64,000 nucleotides of DNA from CAZXWN01 sp964644695 [NCBI: uncultured bacterium] (GCA_964644695.1 CAZXWN010000008.1:43894-107893); one strand, 5' to 3'. Counted from the first letter of the stretch, positions 15,658-25,258 are shown. Numbers and translations: made by a program. Notes: generated from the sequence alone by a model not told the origin.

Positions 15658-18108
15658 TTAATACAACATCCAGTCATTCAGATTCGTAAAGTTGTAAGTA
15701 CCATACACTTGAAGTTCATCCAGGAATATCCAGGCTGAGTTTCTTATCAGTTTGACCCGGACATACCGGCCATTCGTGGGAGTGAACTTTACGACCATAT
15801 CTCCGGAAGACTCTGCTGTTGTGGAATCCGCTGGATGCAGGGTACTGGAACCTACGGACTGCCAATTAACACCATCCGTGGATACTTCAACACTCATTTG
15901 TTTAGGAAACGCTATTCCCCAGTCTGTGATACTGACAAAATGCCCGTACACTTTTTCCACCCTGCAAACCGAAGCCAAATCATACGTCACATTAGTAGTA
16001 TCCACATTAAAACCAACACTTCGGATCATCCATTCTGAATCCGGATAGTAGAGGTAATCGTTCAGCTCATGGCCGCTGTCCGGGTAGGTAGTCCCCGGGG
16101 TAGGACTGATAGTATAGTTTTTGCTCATTGAGATGGGCAGTGGATAATCTTCCTTCAGGAACCGATACAAACTGTCATAGGCATCACGGGCCCAGGGTCT
16201 TGAAGTTAATGGTGAATAGGACAGACTGTACATTGCATGGACATCCTGATAAAGACCCAGGAAACAATCCTTCATATAGTTTTCTTTCATGGGTGAACCA
16301 TAATCCAGATAGGTCCGGAAATTCATTCCATCATATAAAGGACGACCATCAAACTCTAACTCCACACCCAGGTTATAAGTCCGGGACCGCGACGCAGAAG
16401 AAGAAATCCGGGCCGGATCTGAATCACCACTTTGAGGCATCCAGGCATAGTTGGGTTGGAGCTGGGCATTGTCAAACCGATAGGAAGTCCAGTTGGCATA
16501 ATCCGCTGAATAGTAAGGTATCCACTCAAACTTATATCCCCGGGCATGAACATTATCGGCCACCTGGCGAACCAGTGAAGACTGGGTACCGACATACTCA
16601 TCCAGCCAGTACATGGCGACCAGGTCCGTATGTTTTAGATTGGCTGTAGACCATCGGGAGAAAAACTCATTCAGATACCAGTTCACGACCTTGTACCGGT
16701 TAGCTGAAGTGGACAGGTTTTCGGATATACCATCCCCATCAACATCCCCAAAATTAGTCACAGTAGATACCGGGGTGGGAATCATTACGGCAATCTTCAC
16801 TCTGTAATCGGGCTGGTTCAAAGTTGATTTGACTGAACCCACCGTCTCGTCAAATTTGGCCAGCTGGCGATGTGCTGCAAACAGGGAATCCAGATAGGTT
16901 AGGAAATCATCTTTATTATTATTTCCAACATCATAACGGACCTGTGATGATGAACCAGAAAGTGCCAGGAACAGGAAACTGTCGAACATGAAATCACGCG
17001 GCTGGCCCGTAGTGGCATCCACATAAGCAATATATGGCAGGAAATCTTCTGTCTTCCGCCAAATCAGATTATTCACATTTCTTCCGGCATTTATACCACG
17101 GCTCCAAGTCCCACCGGAATATTTGGAATAGAACAGTGAGTATCCATCACCATACCATTTGAATGGACCATCATCGGAATAATACAGTGTCGTCCCATCG
17201 GGTGCAATGCAGGGCCAGCTGACCCCCCAGCCTGCCGTCGTAGAATTTCCACTGGCCGGAGAGATACCGCCAATCTGGAAAACACTGGAGGTACTCCATG
17301 CTTGAGTGGTGCTGCTTCGAACGGCACAGTAAATGTTGTAGGTTTCAATACCGTATATCCTCTTATCCGTTCGGTCGGAACAAACATACATCTTCAAATT
17401 GTCGGAAGTAACAGACACACCGGAAACTTCTGTGCTGGAAGTGTTTATCGGGGACCCGACATTGACGGGAGCCTGCCATTTTCCCTGGGAATTTTTGACG
17501 GAGTACCAGACATCATACCCCCCCAGACTTCCGGTTCGTGATGAATTGAAATACAAAGTGTTTCCATCTCGGGATAAGGAAACACCAAAATCATGTCCAT
17601 CGGTAAGAGTTGAAACATTTACCCCGGTAACGGCATCCTGATTCAGAAAATACGGAGTGCCCCATGACCCGTCCGGTTGACGAACTGCTGTCCATAGTCT
17701 CCACCGGCCACCCGCCAGATTATAGGGAGCGCCCACTGGCCGACTACTGGAAAAATAGATTCTTTGCTTATCAGGAGTGAGTGTTGGAGATTTGGTGGAA
17801 TACCCCTTAATGTTAAGCTCATCGAGTGCCTTTCCACCCTGCCATTTCCCCGCAGACCAAACACTGTAAAAGAGTTCTTCATAACCATAATTGCCTGTTG
17901 CATAATATAATTCACTATTGTCCCCCGTAATCCAGGGCATCCGAGAACCAGTCCCATACTCTGTCGGATTTAAGGTGTACAGCAGCACCTGTTTCTTCAT
18001 TCCACCCGTACGGGCATCATTGTAGGATAAATACCCTGCCCAAGCCAAACTGCCACAGAATAATACTGTTATCATTAACGCGACTATCTGCAATAAACGT
18101 AATTTCAT
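15658..18108 (-). CDS. Secreted PD40 propeller - DUF4855 - F5/8C protein
   Basis: 816 residues. Signal peptide to about residue 24. Residues ~45-355 are WD40-like PD40 repeats (STKSPTLTPDKQRIYFSSSR; GVSLSRDGNTLYFNSSR; GVSVTSDNLKMYVCSDR). Residues ~385-660 match the DUF4855 layout (DFMFDSFLFLALSGSS; KIAVMIPTP then FGDVDGDGISE; LVAMYWLDE; FEWIPYYSADYANW; QLQPNYAW). Residues ~690-805 are an F5/8-type C (CBM32-like) domain ending YVRVKLIRNSAWIFLDELQVYG. The combination suggests polysaccharide binding with an uncharacterised TIM-barrel-like centre; enzymatic activity is unproven. A full-length paralogue lies at 42259. It is divergent from the GHL10-like gene at 18243. Confidence 0.8.
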   Translation of the reverse strand: MKLRLLQIVALMITVLFCGSLAWAGYLSYNDARTGGMKKQVLLYTLNPTEYGTGSRMPWITGDNSELYYATGNYGYEELFYSVWSAGKWQGGKALDELNIKGYSTKSPTLTPDKQRIYFSSSRPVGAPYNLAGGRWRLWTAVRQPDGSWGTPYFLNQDAVTGVNVSTLTDGHDFGVSLSRDGNTLYFNSSRTGSLGGYDVWYSVKNSQGKWQAPVNVGSPINTSSTEVSGVSVTSDNLKMYVCSDRTDKRIYGIETYNIYCAVRSSTTQAWSTSSVFQIGGISPASGNSTTAGWGVSWPCIAPDGTTLYYSDDGPFKWYGDGYSLFYSKYSGGTWSRGINAGRNVNNLIWRKTEDFLPYIAYVDATTGQPRDFMFDSFLFLALSGSSSQVRYDVGNNNKDDFLTYLDSLFAAHRQLAKFDETVGSVKSTLNQPDYRVKIAVMIPTPVSTVTNFGDVDGDGISENLSTSANRYKVVNWYLNEFFSRWSTANLKHTDLVAMYWLDEYVGTQSSLVRQVADNVHARGYKFEWIPYYSADYANWTSYRFDNAQLQPNYAWMPQSGDSDPARISSSASRSRTYNLGVELEFDGRPLYDGMNFRTYLDYGSPMKENYMKDCFLGLYQDVHAMYSLSYSPLTSRPWARDAYDSLYRFLKEDYPLPISMSKNYTISPTPGTTYPDSGHELNDYLYYPDSEWMIRSVGFNVDTTNVTYDLASVCRVEKVYGHFVSITDWGIAFPKQMSVEVSTDGVNWQSVGSSTLHPADSTTAESSGDMVVKFTPTNGRYVRVKLIRNSAWIFLDELQVYGTYNFTNLNDWMLY

Positions 18109-18170
18109 AAAACCCTGATTCCTGTATTTGAATGTAATAATTTTAGATATTTTACCACCTTCATACTCAT

Positions 18171-18199
18171 TTGATAGTATTGATAACTGCTATTAAAAT
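18171..18199 (+). promoter_or_regulatory. Putative promoter of the GHL10-like gene
   Basis: TTGATA (18171-18176), a 17-base spacer and TAAAAT (18194-18199), each five of six consensus matches, 43 bases before the GTG start at 18243. Confidence 0.5.
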
Positions 18200-18242
18200 A
18201 ATCCCTATTTTATAAATACATTCACTAAGAAGGAGTTTTGCT

Positions 18243-19334
18243 GTGCAACGATATCTTATTCGATTTATATTATGGAACACCCTGATTTTGCTGCCGTTAA
18301 TGGGTATGTGCCGTGAATTACGAGGTGTGTGGGTAGAGTTTACCCCCCGGAGCTGGGGCAAGGCTTCTGATACACAGGTCAGGGAAATAATCCGTGACTT
18401 GGATAAAAACAATTTCAATGCCATATTTCCGTTAGCTCGAGATTACAGCGGCGGAATGTTATATACCAGTGCTTACTCCTCAACCGCTCATGCAACAGTT
18501 CTTCCAGTCATGATTAATGAAGCACATAAACGAGGAATTGAGGTCCATGCCTGGATGCCCTCTTTGATTGGTGGATTTATAACCCCAGACCCGGTGTTAA
18601 AGCAACATCCGGACTGGGCCGTTGTTTATAAGGATGGGAAAAACTGTCTGGAGCGGCCAATAGACAAGTGTTATTGGTGGCTGGATCCCTCTAACCCTGG
18701 AGTTCGTGAACACTTAAAGAATCTGGCGAAAGAAATGGCCAGACAAGGCGTTGATGGTATCAATCTTGACTGGTTAAGAATCAGTCCAGCACACACCTGG
18801 TCCACTACTTTCAGAGATGGATTCCGTAATAAGTATGGGGTTGACCCACTCACCATTAATACTCCGGAGATGGAGGCTAAATGGACTCAGTATCGTATCG
18901 AAATAGTGACTTCTCTGGCCAGTGAAATCCGGAGCGCAGCCAAATCTGTGAATCCGAAGATTAAAATCTCAGCGGCAGTGGCCCCCGATCCCGAAGAATG
19001 CAAATCAGCTCGGTTACAGGACTGGTTAGCCTGGACAGACTTTCTGGATTTCATTTTCCCCATGTTATACCAACCTCCCACGCCAGAACTGACAGCTAAG
19101 GCAAAGGAACTCATGGCAAAAGCAAAATGTCCCGTCTATATTGGCCTGGGGGGCGATGAAACCCGCTTTTCAGAAGCATCCACCTATGGTCAGCTTATCC
19201 AATATGTCCGGGAGAGTGGAAGTAAAGGATACTCCTTCTACCGGTTGGACCTTCCAGATAAGACCCATTATCTTAACCGTGCGGATTTAGAAGCTCTCAA
19301 AAAGACCGTGAATAAGAAACGGACTAGACCCTGA
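18243..19334 (+). CDS. GHL10-type (DUF187/YngK-like) glycosidase-like protein
   Basis: 363 residues with a signal peptide (hydrophobic run FILWNTLILLPLMGMC). The mature protein opens with RGVWVEFTPRSW and has the TIM-barrel landmarks of the glycosyl hydrolase-like 10 family: NFNAIFPLARD, HKRGIEVHAWMP, WWLDPSNPGVREHLKNLAKEM, GVDGINLDWLRI, ISAAVAPDP, FLDFIFPMLYQP. The Asp in INLDWLR is a plausible catalytic residue, but family activity is poorly defined. The GTG start has AAGGAG 7-8 bases upstream. It stands alone on the plus strand, divergent from the DUF4855 protein, which suggests a shared polysaccharide theme. Confidence 0.83.
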   Translation: MQRYLIRFILWNTLILLPLMGMCRELRGVWVEFTPRSWGKASDTQVREIIRDLDKNNFNAIFPLARDYSGGMLYTSAYSSTAHATVLPVMINEAHKRGIEVHAWMPSLIGGFITPDPVLKQHPDWAVVYKDGKNCLERPIDKCYWWLDPSNPGVREHLKNLAKEMARQGVDGINLDWLRISPAHTWSTTFRDGFRNKYGVDPLTINTPEMEAKWTQYRIEIVTSLASEIRSAAKSVNPKIKISAAVAPDPEECKSARLQDWLAWTDFLDFIFPMLYQPPTPELTAKAKELMAKAKCPVYIGLGGDETRFSEASTYGQLIQYVRESGSKGYSFYRLDLPDKTHYLNRADLEALKKTVNKKRTRP

Positions 19335-19359
19335 GGTGCATTATTAAGAGATAAAACAA

Positions 19360-19387
19360 AAGGCCTTCCAGTTTTCTGGAAGGCCTT
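19360..19387. terminator. Bidirectional terminator
   Basis: Perfect 12-bp stem AAGGCCTTCCAG / CTGGAAGGCCTT with a TTTT loop between the convergent genes ending at 19334 (+) and 19403 (-), with A- and T-rich flanks. Confidence 0.92.
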
Positions 19388-19402
19388 ATTTATTTTGGTT
19401 GA

Positions 19403-20512
19403 TTATCTAACGACTTTGATTTGTTTAGGTGGAGCTGGCGGTGGGGGCTTCGGAGGACCATATACATAACCATTGGCCACGACCCCGTCTTTACCCAAAG
19501 TGGGTGGGGTTTCGGACTCAATGGCTTTACCATCCGGAGCCTTGAGGGCGTGTTTTATACGCTTTTCGATTTCATAGTGGCTCAAAACCGGGGCAGCATC
19601 AGCGTTTGCCAATTCAGAAACTAAAAGACCTTTCCCATAAACATCCCAACCTTCACCAATCATCCCGTTCTGAGCTTCAATCAATTTCCAATCCTTAAGC
19701 CCCAACAACATCATTTTGCTGTTATTGTTTTCAGTCGGAAGCACTGTCACAGCAGCCTGCTGGAAAGAAGCACTGATTTTCATCAGACCGACAGGTTCAT
19801 TAAAGGAGTGAACCTTGGCATATTGTCCTGAACCAGGATTGATTTGATATACATCCGTGGGGGCGCCTTCACTGCGAACAAGGAAATAAACCCGGGAATT
19901 ATCCACCCAGTTGAAATTATCAACGATGGCATCATCGGGAATATTCAGGGTTTTCCAGGAGAAAGGACGAACTCCATTTGTGTTCAAATCAATGACGGCC
20001 ACAACCTTCTCAGAGGGATTACTGCCTATCAACTGACGACCATTGGGGCTAAACACTGCATGATTCAATCCCCGCACAAACTGTTCCTGATTAGTCGTTT
20101 TATTCCATAAAACAGTTAATCCTGGATTGTTCTCGCTTGCCAAACCCGAGAATGAAACCATCATTCCATCAGGTGACCAGACTGGAGGACGCGCAGGTAC
20201 ATCCCGACTACTTAGCATACCCGTGGACTGGAATTGAATAGTAGCAGGATTCAGCCGTTCTACAATGAAGGGTCTGTTATTTGCGACTATCGCAATCTGA
20301 GTCCCATCAGGCGAAATAGTTCCAACTTTTGCACCCATGGGTAAAGGATCATTGACTGCAAACTTAATTTCCTGACCGACAGGGGCAGGAGCTGCCGGAG
20401 TCCCTGCAGCCGGAGCTGCTGGTTTGGCTGGAGCCTGCGCCTTTTTTCCACATCCAGTAAGTAAAACCACAACCATCAAAGAAAATACACTTATATGTAA
20501 CCACTTCTGCAT
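19403..20512 (-). CDS. TolB-like propeller lipoprotein
   Basis: 369 residues. Lipobox LLTGC (Cys about residue 21) after a hydrophobic signal, then an Ala/Pro-rich linker (KPAAPAAGTPAAPAP) typical of an anchor to the outer membrane or cell surface. The body is a PD40/TolB-like beta propeller (GTISPDGTQIAIVANNRP; PPVWSPDGMMVSFSG; AVFSPNGRQLIGSN). The tail is Pro-rich (GPPKPPPPAPPK). It lies 217 bases downstream of the anti-sigma gene on the same strand and is related in layout to the lipoprotein at 23098, with which it brackets the sigma/anti-sigma pair. Function unknown; a target or sensor of that regulatory pair is an inference. Confidence 0.78.
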   Translation of the reverse strand: MQKWLHISVFSLMVVVLLTGCGKKAQAPAKPAAPAAGTPAAPAPVGQEIKFAVNDPLPMGAKVGTISPDGTQIAIVANNRPFIVERLNPATIQFQSTGMLSSRDVPARPPVWSPDGMMVSFSGLASENNPGLTVLWNKTTNQEQFVRGLNHAVFSPNGRQLIGSNPSEKVVAVIDLNTNGVRPFSWKTLNIPDDAIVDNFNWVDNSRVYFLVRSEGAPTDVYQINPGSGQYAKVHSFNEPVGLMKISASFQQAAVTVLPTENNNSKMMLLGLKDWKLIEAQNGMIGEGWDVYGKGLLVSELANADAAPVLSHYEIEKRIKHALKAPDGKAIESETPPTLGKDGVVANGYVYGPPKPPPPAPPKQIKVVR

Positions 20513-20729
20513 TATTAATATCCCTCAGATAACACTCAATATGGGTTAATTATACGATAATTTTCGACAAATTAAAGGGGGACTCTAAATAATAGTCGTC
20601 AAAACCCCTAAAAAACATGTCACAGGGAAGTCCCAAAATTCCGGAGAGAATTAGAAAATGTAGTTTTTAATGGAGAAGAGTACCTGAAAAGTGGGGTCAC
20701 AGCCAGTATTTATAACCTGATTTATTGTT

Positions 20730-22145
20730 TTATATATCTGTACTCTTATTCAGAAGGACCATTCCTTCTTTGACTTTAGGTGCGCATTGAGAGCAGGGTT
20801 TTAATGATTGGGCTTCTTGGAAAGCCTGCCGGGATTCATTTGGTTTATCCATCTTCAGATAAGCCTGGCCTAATATGGCCCAAGCACAATGATTTTTGGG
20901 GTCTAGTTGGATGGCATATCGTGCCGATTCTTCAGCACCGGGATAATCACCCAGACTATATCGTAATTCTGATAAAGTAACCCAATACTGCGGGGTCTTT
21001 CCTTCAAGGTTAATAGCTTGCTGCAATACGGCAGTAGCTTGACCATATTGTTTGAGATTCAGATAAGCAACACCCATCCCGTAATATGAATAGGCATAAT
21101 CAGGGCTTAACCAGGTGGCAATCCGGAAGAAATCAAGTGCTTTCTCGTAATCTTTATCATCAAAACAGTATTGCCGCCCTTTATCAACGATTCGGGAACG
21201 CAGTTCAAGTCGAGATTTATTCGATAAGTCATCAGAAGAAAGGATGCTTTCTCGTAAGATATCCACTTCAGCGGCGTCAACGGCTTTCAACTGGGAAGGA
21301 GCGGTATTGGCCCGTGCCATAATTCTAAATCCGGCAGGAACCATAATATTACCCTTACTATTTTGGAAAAGGACGGTGGACTCCGTACAAGTTACTTGGA
21401 CAGCGGCGGTATCCCGCGCCAATATCCTGAATTCTGTGCCCATGACCTGAACCATTCCCGTCGAAGTAGCCACACGGAAGGCGTCTTTTAAGTGTTTCAC
21501 GGCCACATAAATATCACCATAAGCGATCCGGACGTTAGCTCTTGTGTCTGGACGACAAGTGATTTCTGTACCTGGAGCCAGCCAAATTCGGGAACTCTCA
21601 CTTAATTTAAGGGTGGCAGATGTCATAAAATCAGTTCGGACCCGATCACCCGTTTCCAGGGTTTCGTTGGATTTTATAGGCCGCCAGCCTGCTTCTCCCA
21701 TCCGGTACACCATTAATCCCTTACCACGCGAGGTTATCCGGGCCTGAAATGCCTGACGATCTACGCCATACCACATAAATACAGCCAGATTAATGACAAC
21801 CATGAGAGTTAACGCCGTTGCCCAACGCAGCTCTGTGGGGAAAGTTACAGGTTTGGTTAACGGTAACAGTTCTGCTTCAATATCAACGGTAGAGGGATTA
21901 GTCCCTGGGGCAGGCAGGTCTTTTAATCGGGCATGAATGGCTTCCTGGAGTTTTGGACTGACCCTGATTTCATTTTGCATCTGTTCTAGATTCTGGGTCA
22001 ACTGGTCTTCTTCAAGGGCTATCTTTCGGCAGGACGCACATTTCTCCAAGTGAGTATCGAGGATATACTGTTGGGAGGGGGTCAACTCTCCCATGAGGGA
22101 ACGATGCAACCATCGTCTTATGGTCCAATGGATTAAAAGTTTCAT
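20730..22145 (-). CDS. Anti-sigma factor with FecR and TPR domains
   Basis: 471 residues. N-terminal zinc-binding anti-sigma motif HLEKCASCR (H32, C36, C39) in the cytoplasm. A membrane segment follows (ALTLMVVINLAVFMWYG, about residues 130-147). A FecR-like domain follows (ETGDRVRTDFMTSATLKLSESSRIWLAPGTEI; TGMVQVMGTEFRIL), then three to four TPR repeats (SYYGMGVAYLNLKQYGQA; AWAILGQAYLKMDKPNES). The layout predicts a membrane protein that holds the sigma factor inside and senses outside. Its start overlaps the sigma gene stop by 4 bases (ATGA), the classic translational coupling of such pairs. Confidence 0.88.
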   Translation of the reverse strand: MKLLIHWTIRRWLHRSLMGELTPSQQYILDTHLEKCASCRKIALEEDQLTQNLEQMQNEIRVSPKLQEAIHARLKDLPAPGTNPSTVDIEAELLPLTKPVTFPTELRWATALTLMVVINLAVFMWYGVDRQAFQARITSRGKGLMVYRMGEAGWRPIKSNETLETGDRVRTDFMTSATLKLSESSRIWLAPGTEITCRPDTRANVRIAYGDIYVAVKHLKDAFRVATSTGMVQVMGTEFRILARDTAAVQVTCTESTVLFQNSKGNIMVPAGFRIMARANTAPSQLKAVDAAEVDILRESILSSDDLSNKSRLELRSRIVDKGRQYCFDDKDYEKALDFFRIATWLSPDYAYSYYGMGVAYLNLKQYGQATAVLQQAINLEGKTPQYWVTLSELRYSLGDYPGAEESARYAIQLDPKNHCAWAILGQAYLKMDKPNESRQAFQEAQSLKPCSQCAPKVKEGMVLLNKSTDI

Positions 22146-22885
22146 TTCTGCTTTTTCTCCATCATACGCCGCATCAATTTTCGGGCTCGATACAAACGCA
22201 TTTCAATAGTAGCTCGACTCTCGTCTAATATCTGACTGACATCCTGTATGGAATATCCGTGCACATAATATAAAATCGATGGGTCTCTATATATGTCCGG
22301 TAAATCCATCAGCAGTTTTTTAGTATCCAGAGAAAAATCCTCTGTTGATGCAAGGATTTGTTCTGTTTCCGTCCATACGGATTCAAGTTTTTTTACGGCT
22401 CGTTGACGCTGGATATGGGTAATCGCTAATCTCTTAAACAGGGTATAGGTCCAGGAAGAGAAACTCTCAGGTTTATTCAACGAAGGTAATGCTTCGTATA
22501 TTTTAACCACACCTTCCTGCACTATCTCCTCCGCTTCACTTTGATTGTGTGTGATGCCATAAACAATCAGATACCATAATGATGTGTAGGCATCTACCAA
22601 GTCTATAAAGGACTTTTGATCCCCAGCCAGTGCCTGGAGAACCCACTTCTTGTCTCGTTCTGTTCTTTTATCCACGCTTCTGGAATCCTTATCAGTCCCT
22701 CTGTTCTGCCCGGGTAATAAATCCGAGTCTCCAGCAGAGGTCCCGTCATCCAGTTCGACTTCATGGCTATTACCGGAACAGACCTCAATATCAGTGGTAT
22801 CTTCCTTCATTAATAGCAGAGCGTCTCCACCGCCATTTTCTAACAAAAATTTATTTGATTTTCTAAATATTTTTTTAAAAACCAA
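22142..22885 (-). CDS. ECF-type RNA polymerase sigma factor
   Basis: 247 residues. An unusual acidic N-terminal extension of about 70 residues precedes sigma region 2 (FIDLVDAYTSLWYLIVYGITHNQSEAEEIVQEGVVKIYEAL, then FSSWTYTLFKRLAITHIQRQR). Region 4 is at the C-terminus (YIQDVSQILDESRATIEMRLYRARKLMRRMM-like helix-turn-helix). TTG is the likely start: AGGGGAT lies about 9 bases upstream; the ATG at 22810 has no SD in range. It directs RNA polymerase to a regulon that cannot be read here and is held by the anti-sigma protein encoded next. Flanking lipoproteins on the same strand may belong to the regulon. Confidence 0.88.
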   Translation of the reverse strand: MVFKKIFRKSNKFLLENGGGDALLLMKEDTTDIEVCSGNSHEVELDDGTSAGDSDLLPGQNRGTDKDSRSVDKRTERDKKWVLQALAGDQKSFIDLVDAYTSLWYLIVYGITHNQSEAEEIVQEGVVKIYEALPSLNKPESFSSWTYTLFKRLAITHIQRQRAVKKLESVWTETEQILASTEDFSLDTKKLLMDLPDIYRDPSILYYVHGYSIQDVSQILDESRATIEMRLYRARKLMRRMMEKKQK

Positions 22886-22978
22886 ATCCAGTATCCCCTG
22901 TATATACCCTAAAAAAAGCCTAACTCACTAATAAGTATAAAGTTATGTATGTTATTTCCTAATTTAACAAAAATAAAT

Positions 22979-23008
22979 GCATCGAACAAGATTGATCTCG
23001 TTCGATGC
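22979..23008 (-). terminator. Hairpin terminator (30-base palindrome)
   Basis: GCATCGAAC-A-AGAT / ATCT-C-GTTCGATGC pairs over 14 positions with one mismatch and a 2-base centre. On the minus strand it is followed by a T-rich tract, 90 bases after the stop of the lipoprotein gene ending at 23098. An operator for the sigma gene is an alternative. Confidence 0.6.
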
Positions 23009-23097
23009 TGCAAGTTTATCACTATTCGTGAAACAGTGTTATAAAATCAATCAGTTGTGGTTATTTATTAAGCATATTTTTACCTATACCTTTGATT

Positions 23098-24189
23098 TTA
23101 CGGCTGTTTACCAAAATTTAGTATCTGATTATCCAAAATCCAGCCCTCCGGATGAATGGAGACCCCCAAAGTTACTGGGAGAGGATTTCCTGTTGGAGAG
23201 ACAATTTGTGCCCACTTCTTCTGCTGGAACCACCATCGAACCACCAAATTCTTGTTACTATCAGAATTTGACCAATCTCCGATAATAGACTGGTTATCCG
23301 GATGCCAGCCCAGGGCCCTGAAACGGTTTTGATTTACCAGGTGCTGATTTGTCTTAAGATTAACAATTTCAGTACGATAAATGGGATTTGACACTCCTTT
23401 AGAAAAGACCAGATACGCCAGGCTGTGGTTCGGTGCCACCTGAATATCTACACACCGGTCGGGAAAATCCAATAAGGGTTGAGTTTTTCCATTTAGGATA
23501 TCCAGACTAGACAATTGAGTCGAGATGTTGTTATTAGAATCAATGATATGACTGGTAATCAATAACATATCTTCATCAACCCAGTCACAGGCACTCAGAT
23601 ATGATCCTTCTGTTAATCCCAATGTGTCCACAGACCATGTCTGGGTACTCCCATCCGAGAAGTAAAGAATGTCCAAGGACCGACCCGACTGGCGAATTCC
23701 AGCCACAGACTCTCCAAACTCCGACATCACAGGATTCCACCATCGGGTAAGCGTCGTTTCCCGGGATTGCTGCACATCAAAAACAACGGTCATCGGGTCT
23801 CCCCCATTTGGAGGTTCTCCATAAAAAAGAACCCTGTCTCCTGTGGAATCCCATCGCGGATTTTTTAATCCCTTTGTATCTCCGGGAAAGAGAGAAGATG
23901 AGGACATTATCCTGCTAAAATCTGACTGGTTAATCAGGGCAGGGCGACGGTTAAGATAAAGAGCGATTTGGTCCCCTTTAGGTGACAGTGAACCATAACG
24001 ACCAGGTAATCTGACAACTGATTCCACAGATTGTTGTTCCATTGCCGAAGGATTTAAGAAGGCTTCTTCCGATTCTTTTGTGTTTTTGGGAAGGGGGGAA
24101 CGATAGCACCCGGTAATGAAAAGAATTCCCGCCAGTATGCTTACCAGCCAAATTTTGTATTGCATCCCTTTTTTTAAATGTCCCAGCAT
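23098..24189 (-). CDS. Propeller lipoprotein
   Basis: 363 residues. Signal sequence with lipobox FITGC (Cys about residue 28). The mature part reads as a beta propeller similar in plan to the lipoprotein at 19403: an opening GRYGSLSPKGDQIALYLNRRP block mirrors GTISPDGTQIAIVANNRP, followed by PRWDSTGDRVLFYG and a CDWVDEDMLLIT block like FNWVDNSRVYFLV. It sits directly upstream of the sigma factor gene on the same strand (gap 212 bases with a hairpin), so it is a separate transcript. No catalytic motif. The ATG at 24189 is used; an internal ATG at 24165 has a SD too close to it. Confidence 0.75.
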   Translation of the reverse strand: MLGHLKKGMQYKIWLVSILAGILFITGCYRSPLPKNTKESEEAFLNPSAMEQQSVESVVRLPGRYGSLSPKGDQIALYLNRRPALINQSDFSRIMSSSSLFPGDTKGLKNPRWDSTGDRVLFYGEPPNGGDPMTVVFDVQQSRETTLTRWWNPVMSEFGESVAGIRQSGRSLDILYFSDGSTQTWSVDTLGLTEGSYLSACDWVDEDMLLITSHIIDSNNNISTQLSSLDILNGKTQPLLDFPDRCVDIQVAPNHSLAYLVFSKGVSNPIYRTEIVNLKTNQHLVNQNRFRALGWHPDNQSIIGDWSNSDSNKNLVVRWWFQQKKWAQIVSPTGNPLPVTLGVSIHPEGWILDNQILNFGKQP

Positions 24190-24284
24190 TGTCGTTTTCC
24201 AGTATATCTTAAAATGACTTTCGTTAATACACTAAAAGATTTCAGATACAGACCCTGTTCACAGCCCTAAATTCAGTTACCCTC

Positions 24285-25226
24285 TCAACCACCCATCCCC
24301 ATCTTCCGCACAATTTCATGACACACACTACAAACCGAAGGGTATTGTGTCGGGTCGATATAAAGGCCGCTGTCTTTGGCCACATCCATCAATCCCCGAA
24401 CGCCACCTTTCAGCAAAGAGGACATCAGCAGATTCTCATCAGGATTATATCGATAGATGATATTTGTAATTGTATCTGTATAGATATTTCCAATTACAAA
24501 ACAACAGACAATCACATCACCATTGGGATTTATGGAAATTGTATCCACAGAATCCAGCTTGGTTGTATAGGGAACATCCCCACATTTTACATTCAAATCA
24601 AAAGCTTTTAACGGATAATACTCAGCCAAATAGATGGCAGCATTCCCAGAAGGAAAAATGTTATTGCCACTGGATATCGGTATATTTAAGTCTGTGAATG
24701 CCTCCAGACACTCTCGGGTTTTCTGGTTATAGACATTATTGTGTTCGGCATCTATCACCCATGCGGGCTGAAGCCGCAAACCCTCTATGTGTTCATCACA
24801 TAAAGCCCTGGTAAAGGCGTAAACTGTTTCAATGGGCAAATGCTCTGCATGAAAAGCATCCACCGACAACAACAGGGAGTTAACGCCGCTTTTCTTCAAG
24901 TCTCTGGCTACCTCAGAAATCCGTTGAAGGTCCTTAGTGAAATAACCATTCGTGATGACTTGGCGGCAGGGTATTTTGTTTTCTGTGGAAGTCTTGTGGA
25001 TTTTACATACTGTATCCGCAGCCAACAACGGTTCACCCCCAAAAGTCATGACTGATTTGATGGCATACTGCTGTGCCAACTCAGATATGACCGAACTCGC
25101 TCTGTCTGCATCAATGCAGGTGTTGTTTTTATTCAAAGAATTACCGACTGAACAATGCTTACATCGGCTGGTACAGGCATTGGTTATGAAAAATTCTATA
25201 CGGTTAATATCCATGTAGGGATTCAT
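24285..25226 (-). CDS. Radical SAM protein with SPASM-like C-terminus
   Basis: 313 residues. Radical SAM motif NACTSRCKHCSVG (CX3CX2C, about residues 17-29), a MTFGGEPLL strand (GGEP motif that binds the SAM amino group), and VITNGY. The C-terminal third carries extra Cys residues (VKCGDVPY; NPNGDVIVCCFVIGN; CSVCHEIV), consistent with one auxiliary SPASM-like Fe-S cluster. Such enzymes often modify peptides or mature cofactors, but no precursor peptide gene is evident nearby. It lies 32 bases after the DJ-1-like gene on the same strand and is probably co-transcribed. Confidence 0.8.
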   Translation of the reverse strand: MNPYMDINRIEFFITNACTSRCKHCSVGNSLNKNNTCIDADRASSVISELAQQYAIKSVMTFGGEPLLAADTVCKIHKTSTENKIPCRQVITNGYFTKDLQRISEVARDLKKSGVNSLLLSVDAFHAEHLPIETVYAFTRALCDEHIEGLRLQPAWVIDAEHNNVYNQKTRECLEAFTDLNIPISSGNNIFPSGNAAIYLAEYYPLKAFDLNVKCGDVPYTTKLDSVDTISINPNGDVIVCCFVIGNIYTDTITNIIYRYNPDENLLMSSLLKGGVRGLMDVAKDSGLYIDPTQYPSVCSVCHEIVRKMGMGG

Positions 25227-25258
25227 GGGTTTTCTCTGAACTTTGGCATTAATATGTT

